This document shows positions 58,980 through 64,000 of a DNA stretch of 64,000 nt, one piece after another. The stretch is taken from assembly GCA_950295325.1 (NCBI GenBank), contig OX485805.1, positions 22,371,501-22,435,500 on the forward strand, given 5' to 3'. The position numbers and the translations under genes are program-made. The notes beneath the pieces were generated by a model, which saw only the letters and a list, made by a program, of their open reading frames with translations, did no database searches and was not told the origin of the DNA. Source of the DNA: Polytrichum commune (Eukaryota; Streptophyta; Polytrichopsida; Polytrichales; Polytrichaceae). Position 1 is the first letter of the stretch; each line of letters starts with the position of its first letter.

Positions 58980-59905
58980 CCTATCCTTCCATGTAACAAC
59001 TAAGTTACTCCGGGTCACGATAAGGCCTTTGACCCCCCAAGTCGAATCGAATTTGTTAAGAATGTCGTGGTAGGCCACGTCCGGGGCTTTTCCCAAGTCC
59101 ATGAGAGTCCGTTTCCATTCAATCCTCCCATAATCCTACAAGGCATCCCAAACAACTTGGCGTGTTTACTAAATGGGCCATTGCAGATTGTTAAAAGCCA
59201 GATCATTACGTTGCCACCATATGATCCACCGTCCACGAAAGGTTGCTTTGTAAGGAGAACCAATTACGACTAAACCATTTAAGTCTTTTGCAAAAAGGTT
59301 GATCAAACAAACACTGCAACATAGAACAAGACTTCCACATGCCAAGATTCTTTTTTTGGCAAAGAATGGCCAAATGATGTTGGCAGCGTATCGCCACCCA
59401 TGTTGAGTGAGGGGACAACTATAAAACCTGTGCTCCACTGATTCCATCGATTGAGGGTTGCAATGGGGACAACTTTTGTCAATCTCCATCGAGATTTTAC
59501 CGCGCCACTCATTAACCGCGACTACCTTATGAATGACCAACCAAAGGAAGGTCGCCTCTTTTTGTGCCTTAGCTTTGTGCCATATGAAATTCCACCTAGG
59601 GGAGGTGGAGGGGGGAATTTCATTCCGCCACTTGTATTGGATTGGCTTCTTGAGGACAACTTGCTTAGTAATCCACTTCCTTTTTTCTTTGGCCGAGTAA
59701 GCGAAGAAGGGGGTGACCTCTGGCCACCACCAACAAACAGGGTCAAAAAAAAGATGATCAAGTTTTCCAAAGAACAAGTTGAATTGAGTTTTGCTGCAAT
59801 CAGCTTCTCAATTGATCTATGTGAGCCAATCACAAAGGTATTTAATTTAGTGGCTAGTGAAGGTTTCCCGGCTTCATGGACTACCAATCTTATTCAATGA
59901 TTTTG
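58980..59905 (-). mobile_element. LINE C-terminal fragment with zf-RVT
   Basis: The 202-residue minus frame 59777-59169 is open across the whole domain, and the family resemblance extends to about 58980 (CRIMGGLNGNGLSWTWEKPR). It is the same family as copies at 46101 and 30690. The RT part that should lie at higher coordinates is missing; a LINE on the opposite strand begins there near 59940. Confidence 0.75.
59169..59777 (-). pseudogene. zf-RVT domain of a LINE polyprotein
   Basis: Around residue 62 it reads PRWNFIWHKAKAQKEATFLW, then LVIHKVVAVNEWRGKI, then CPHCNPQSMESVEHRFYSCP, a C-x2-C...H-x4-C zinc site, then WRYAANIIWPFFAKK and RGRWIIWWQRNDLAFN. This is the classic order of the zf-RVT module after LINE RT. 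The longest intact reading of the domain in this window; upstream RT is absent, so it is a fragment. Confidence 0.85.
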
Positions 59906-59939
59906 CGAATCTAGTAAAAGAAACTCCTTGGGGAGCTAT

Positions 59940-61640
59940 AGGACCCTCATGCTCGGCACAATCTTTGGCAAGCTCTATGCTTCAGAAAAAATAATTAGTC
60001 GATGGATGGAATTGAAAGGAGACAAAGTGAGAGGCCAACATGTATTAGGGAAGGTAGTTTCAATGTAGACCACATCCTTACATTATGTACTCTAATTGAA
60101 CAAGAGTTATTTGCGGGTTGTTGTCTATGTTCATGTTTTGTTGAGTTCAAAAAAACTTTCAACAGAATTCCACGTGATAAGCTTTGGGAACACCTCAAAC
60201 GATGAGATGTACCACTTCATTTACAACAACTTGTGAAAGCCATGTATACCACAATTTATGCAAAATTATGAATCAATAGTGACACGCATGGCAAAGTATT
60301 GTCCAACATGAGTGTTAAACAAGGATGTCCCCTTTCCCCCACATTATTTGGCTTGTACATTGATGAACTTGAAAATTCTTTGGACAAGATTGATGGGGAT
60401 TCTCTGTGTTTGTTTAATATGTTGGTCGTCATTCTTCTTTATGTTGACATTGTTGTTCTACTCTCTAATTCATGAACATGCCTACAAAGACTTTTGAATA
60501 AACTACATGAGTTTTGCACTTCCCTTGAAGACAATTTATTTAAAACCATAATCATGATCTTTGGCCGCAACAAAAGGAAATTAAACCAAGAGATATTTTA
60601 TCTAGATAATGACCAAATTGAGATAACCCACAAATATAAATACCTTGAGATTGATTTCTATTCACATTGATACTTTGAGCCATCAAGTAAAAGGTGAAGA
60701 ATGCCATGTATGAAAGCCTTGATGTGCACTTTAAAGAAAGAAGCAATAGTTGGAGTTACATGTTGGGAACTCAAATCCCATCTACTCGAGAAATAGGTGC
60801 TTCCAACTTTCACATATGGTAATGAAATTTGGGGAGGAGACTTGAAAAAATTACATTGGAAAGTTCTCGAGAAGGTCATGTAGATACATTTGTTGTCTTG
60901 TGTCAAAGTGCGTTCTTCGACAACCTATCATATTGTTGGCCAAATTTGGAGAACTCCCATAGAATTATACTCTTTTAATCTCACCATGAGTTTCAACAAT
61001 TGCTTGCCCACCTACCCTCCTCTTGGTTAGTCAATCAAGCAACCTCACTTCCCGACATCTAGTTGAACAAGGATTTAACACTTGGCACAAATCGACAATC
61101 TTGTGGAAGGCATCTCATTAGGAAACCTGTGAAAACCCAACAACATTAGAAAATCTCATTAGGTGATATCAAGAAGGCTTTTCTTGCTAAAGAGTGGAAT
61201 TATTTTCGTCCCTCATGGAGGAAAGTAGATTACCTCCACCTCAAGGATTTTCTCCAATATGAATGTGAATTGAAGCAATCATTGACACCGCCACAATGCA
61301 AGATCATCGTTGGTTGCCGCATGTGAACCATAGACTTGCAATTGAAACTAGACAGTAATCAACTATCCCTATCTCTAGAGATAATAGACTATGCCACTTT
61401 CGCTTTTAAAATCCAATTGAAAACATTGATGTAGTTTTCAATGTTTGAGAGTGTAGTTTTAGGGAGCCTTAAGTTTTTCTTTCAATCATATCATCAAGTT
61501 GGTATTAATCTCTGTGTCACGGAAGCTACTACACTTCCCCACTCTAGGAAATTAGTCGGTTTGAAACCATCCTAATGCACTTTCGGTCCCATTAGCCTTT
61601 TGGCTTTCCAAACTCTCAAATCAATTTCATTTCATTTATT
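59940..61640 (+). mobile_element. 5'-truncated LINE with RT and C-terminal region, third type
   Basis: Plus-strand order: GKLYASEKIISRWME (about 59970), REGSFNVDHILTLCTLIEQE (60045-60110), FVEFKKTFNRIPRDKLWEHL (60140-60200), SVKQGCPLSPTLFGLYIDEL (60310-60370), LLYVDIVVLLSNS (about 60430, a changed Y-A-D-D box), IMIFGRNKRKLN, KYKYLEIDFYSH, LPTFTYGNEIWGGDLKK (60800-60850), VKVRSSTTYHI, and a final EATTLPHSRKLVGLKPS (about 61530-61575). All RT motifs are ordered but many stops occur. The endonuclease part is lost. The tail ends in atttcatttcatttatttca before a family A repeat. Confidence 0.85.
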
Positions 61641-61644
61641 TCAT

Positions 61645-61860
61645 TAGACACTTATATTTGAGTGGTATATGGCAAGGCGTGTAGTTCATAATGATATAAA
61701 AAAGACAAATTTTCCGATAAGATTGGTATGCATGCTTAGAAACATAGACACCATATACTAGGTTCATATGCTAGCACAAATCGAGAGGCCTATGTGATCA
61801 CTTAGATAAGAGGAGGGTTCCCATTTTGACCTCATATAGTTTTTTGCATCTCAACCATGA
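61645..61860 (+). repeat. Dispersed repeat family A, partial
   Basis: Starts agacacttatatttgagtgg, as at 14290, with catgcttagaaacata, taggttc, atcgagaggcctatgtgatc in the same order as 42740-42830. It begins right after the LINE tail. Confidence 0.6.
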
Positions 61861-62739
61861 TTTTGAGATTTGAGATGACAAGGTGAAAATCCACATCATT
61901 TCATAAGAGCCTTCATTATGGGATATAATATACTTTGACAAAATAAAAGGGGTATTTTTTTTAAATAACCTTCTAAAAGGGGCACCTTCAATATAAATAT
62001 AACAAACTTTCCGGATGCCAATTAAAGCGCCCTATATATCATTTGGGCCATTCTTCATTTTTTGGTCCATTAATCACCTTCACACGTGGCTGTGATCTTG
62101 AAAAAGTAATACAATGTCATTTTGAAGGTAATATAGAAACAAGAACAAAAGTATTGAAGGTTTTGTGATAATTATCATTGTCATTATAACAGTCGTGTCA
62201 GAAACAAGCATGATGTTCAAAACATATCAATGTAATGTCGATACAAATTCTATTTTACATTGACAATTACCTCCATTTTCTATTGAGACAATGCATTCCA
62301 TTCTCTCACTACAAAATCCGGTTGACCATCTAACATCATCCGTACCACATTTCATATCACATTTCCGTATGCTCCGTGACATCGTTAATCTCACTCTTGG
62401 TGACTCTTTATGGGACACGAAAAGGGGACCGGCCCATGTCTCCACCAATGAGAGAATTAAGAAGCCGGTGGTCACGGCCCTCGGTCACTAGCCGGTGGGG
62501 GGGCTTTTTGGACTTGGATTTCGTTGTGGATGATTATGGGCTTCGAGTAAGTGCCAATCATCACCTCATCATTCCCTTGTCTGTGACCCCACACCTGTAC
62601 TTCACTGACATTAGTCGTAGGGCCTTTAATTGCTTTGAGGACAAAAGGGTGGGTCACTAACAAGAAGAGCAAAGGAAAATTCAAGCATGCTGCTTCTTTC
62701 AGAGATTTACGGGCACTTTGAGCATTCCACCATGTAAGT
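61861..62739. other. No recognised gene
   Basis: Overlapping frames on both strands at 62227-62684 lack a domain and are treated as chance in GC-richer DNA. Confidence 0.4.
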
Positions 62740-63070
62740 TAAGCTAATCGGTGTGTGTTTCTCTTGTTCTCTCTATCTTCCATTGATCGTGTTTATGTCT
62801 TGATATTCATTGTGTTGCGTTAGCCAACTTATGAGAGATCATTAACAAAAATCAGATCGAAAATCGGACCTCCTCAAATTTAGTTATGGTCGTTGGAAGT
62901 GCATGTGCGTTGATTTCTTGAATGATTGCATAAGCCCCCTCAATATTGCTGACTATTGAGTATAGAATAGTTGATTAAAACCTGAAGAAGTAGTCCACGC
63001 TCTTTTATGCACGTGTTGTTGTGTTGCACGTTCTTAGATCCACACCTAATCACTGGTGTATATCCCAAGT
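62740..63070 (-). repeat. Dispersed repeat family A, reverse orientation
   Basis: gattgaaaatc-like, cggacct, gaagtgcatgt, actattgagta, gaagtagtc, cacgtgttgttgtgtt and ccacacctaatcac blocks follow the order of 15700-16390. Confidence 0.5.
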
Positions 63071-64000
63071 GGCGAGTCAAGTTTTGGTTCGGTGGATTCA
63101 AACAACTCAAACGATGTTAGAGCACAATCCCTTGTGTTAAGGTTTCACCCACCAAAATTAGACGTCGTGACTTCTGCCATGATCTTTGGATCTCCAAAAT
63201 CTACAACAATCTTCAGCTTCAAGGACGCTTTAATCCCTTCTTTGTTGACCAACCCTTCAACCGAGATCTACAAAACAAAATTTGCACGAAAGGCCCAAAT
63301 CGATTTGCCAAGTATAGTTTCATGAAGGCAAGTCATTTTGTTCCTGGACTATTTCAACCATTTGTTGTTGTGAAGCATTTCCGCAAGGTTGCATGTTGAC
63401 ATTTATGCATGTTGCTCGATAGTCATGTGCACAAAGCATGGGAAAGTATGTGATTAGCATTATCATTGCCACCTCACTCCATTGCCACCTCACCCATATT
63501 CACAAGTTGCACCCAATTATTTGGTATGTATATTGACATTCTGAAAACAAAGCATTTACCTTTAGATGGTTCTCGGGAATAATTGTCATGCACATGAACC
63601 CAAAATGGTTTTTGAGTACCATATCACTATCCATAATCCCCATTCCATAGGGTTCAAGTTCAATTGGACTATGAAGAAGAAAGCCCATGTTTTTCAAACA
63701 ATGTAAGTTGTTTGCATCAACAAGTTGATAGTGTAGTTTATGTATTGTGCAACATTTAGAATACAAATATGAGAGTATGCATTTTCTAGACTTTAGTCGC
63801 ACCTACTAGTCACACATAAAAACGCAATTTCATGTATATGTATTTCACCAATCAAAATGCAACACCTGATGGTAGGACATTCATTTCTTATAACCCATAC
63901 TAGATGTTGAACAAACACAAAACTTTGTTTTGGGTGGGGGTAAGGGGAGAGGGTTTGCCTGAAATCCCCCCCCTAGAGGATCGGAGGGTCTAAATGGGTT
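63071..64000. other. No recognised gene
   Basis: Open frames at 63056-63325 (plus) and 63500-63802 (minus) are short and unrecognised. C-rich low complexity lies at 63968-63975. Confidence 0.4.

Noticed and set aside
57837-61640. Host gene or endogenous virus
   Set aside because: Motifs are those of non-LTR reverse transcriptases and zf-RVT; no viral coat, movement or protease signature is seen.

Overview
This window reads as intergenic plant nuclear DNA, AT-rich and full of old transposable elements. I found no convincing host protein gene, rRNA gene or intact tRNA gene. A plant source is suggested by the element types: a Copia gag with a CCHC knuckle, plant-style LINEs with APE endonuclease, reverse transcriptase and a zf-RVT end, and many short inverted-repeat DNA elements (hAT-, Harbinger- and Mutator-like). 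A land plant with a large genome fits best, but I cannot name the species.

Layout. 0-9 kb holds simple repeats, a ~120 bp duplication, a diverged repeat pair at 3.7-4.4 kb, a possible SINE, an inverted-repeat element at 6.1 kb and a loopless 110 bp hairpin at 7.0 kb. 9-14 kb holds LINE 3' ends, microsatellites and a 100 bp dead-on-arrival insertion with a 14 bp target-site duplication. 14-18.6 kb holds a foldback MITE nested in a dispersed repeat, a tiny retroposon with a 12 bp duplication, a hAT-like MITE with a perfect 8 bp duplication, and a decayed CTCTTTGCTC-type minisatellite. 20-29.5 kb holds three Harbinger-like MITEs of one family, a LINE zf-RVT fragment, and the C-terminus of a different LINE whose end resembles a PD-(D/E)XK nuclease.

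30.4-36.9 kb is the best preserved LINE (minus strand), with ORF1-like, endonuclease, RT and zf-RVT remnants in order. A sister copy lies at 38.7-41.2 kb and 3' fragments lie at 41.9 and 46.1 kb. 43.4-44.2 kb is a foldback element. 44.6-46.1 kb is a palindrome made of two head-to-head LTR-plus-leader segments. The same LTR family flanks an internally deleted Copia element at 49.0-52.3 kb, which has a 70 bp-period repetitive leader. 53.4-53.8 kb is a composite satellite with 17 and 29 bp subunits. 57.4-61.6 kb packs three LINE relics of three types on opposite strands.

Every coding remnant has stops or frameshifts, so nothing here looks able to move by itself. The main interest is structural: nested insertions with readable target duplications, large and small hairpins, and a non-autonomous retrotransposon family with repetitive leaders.
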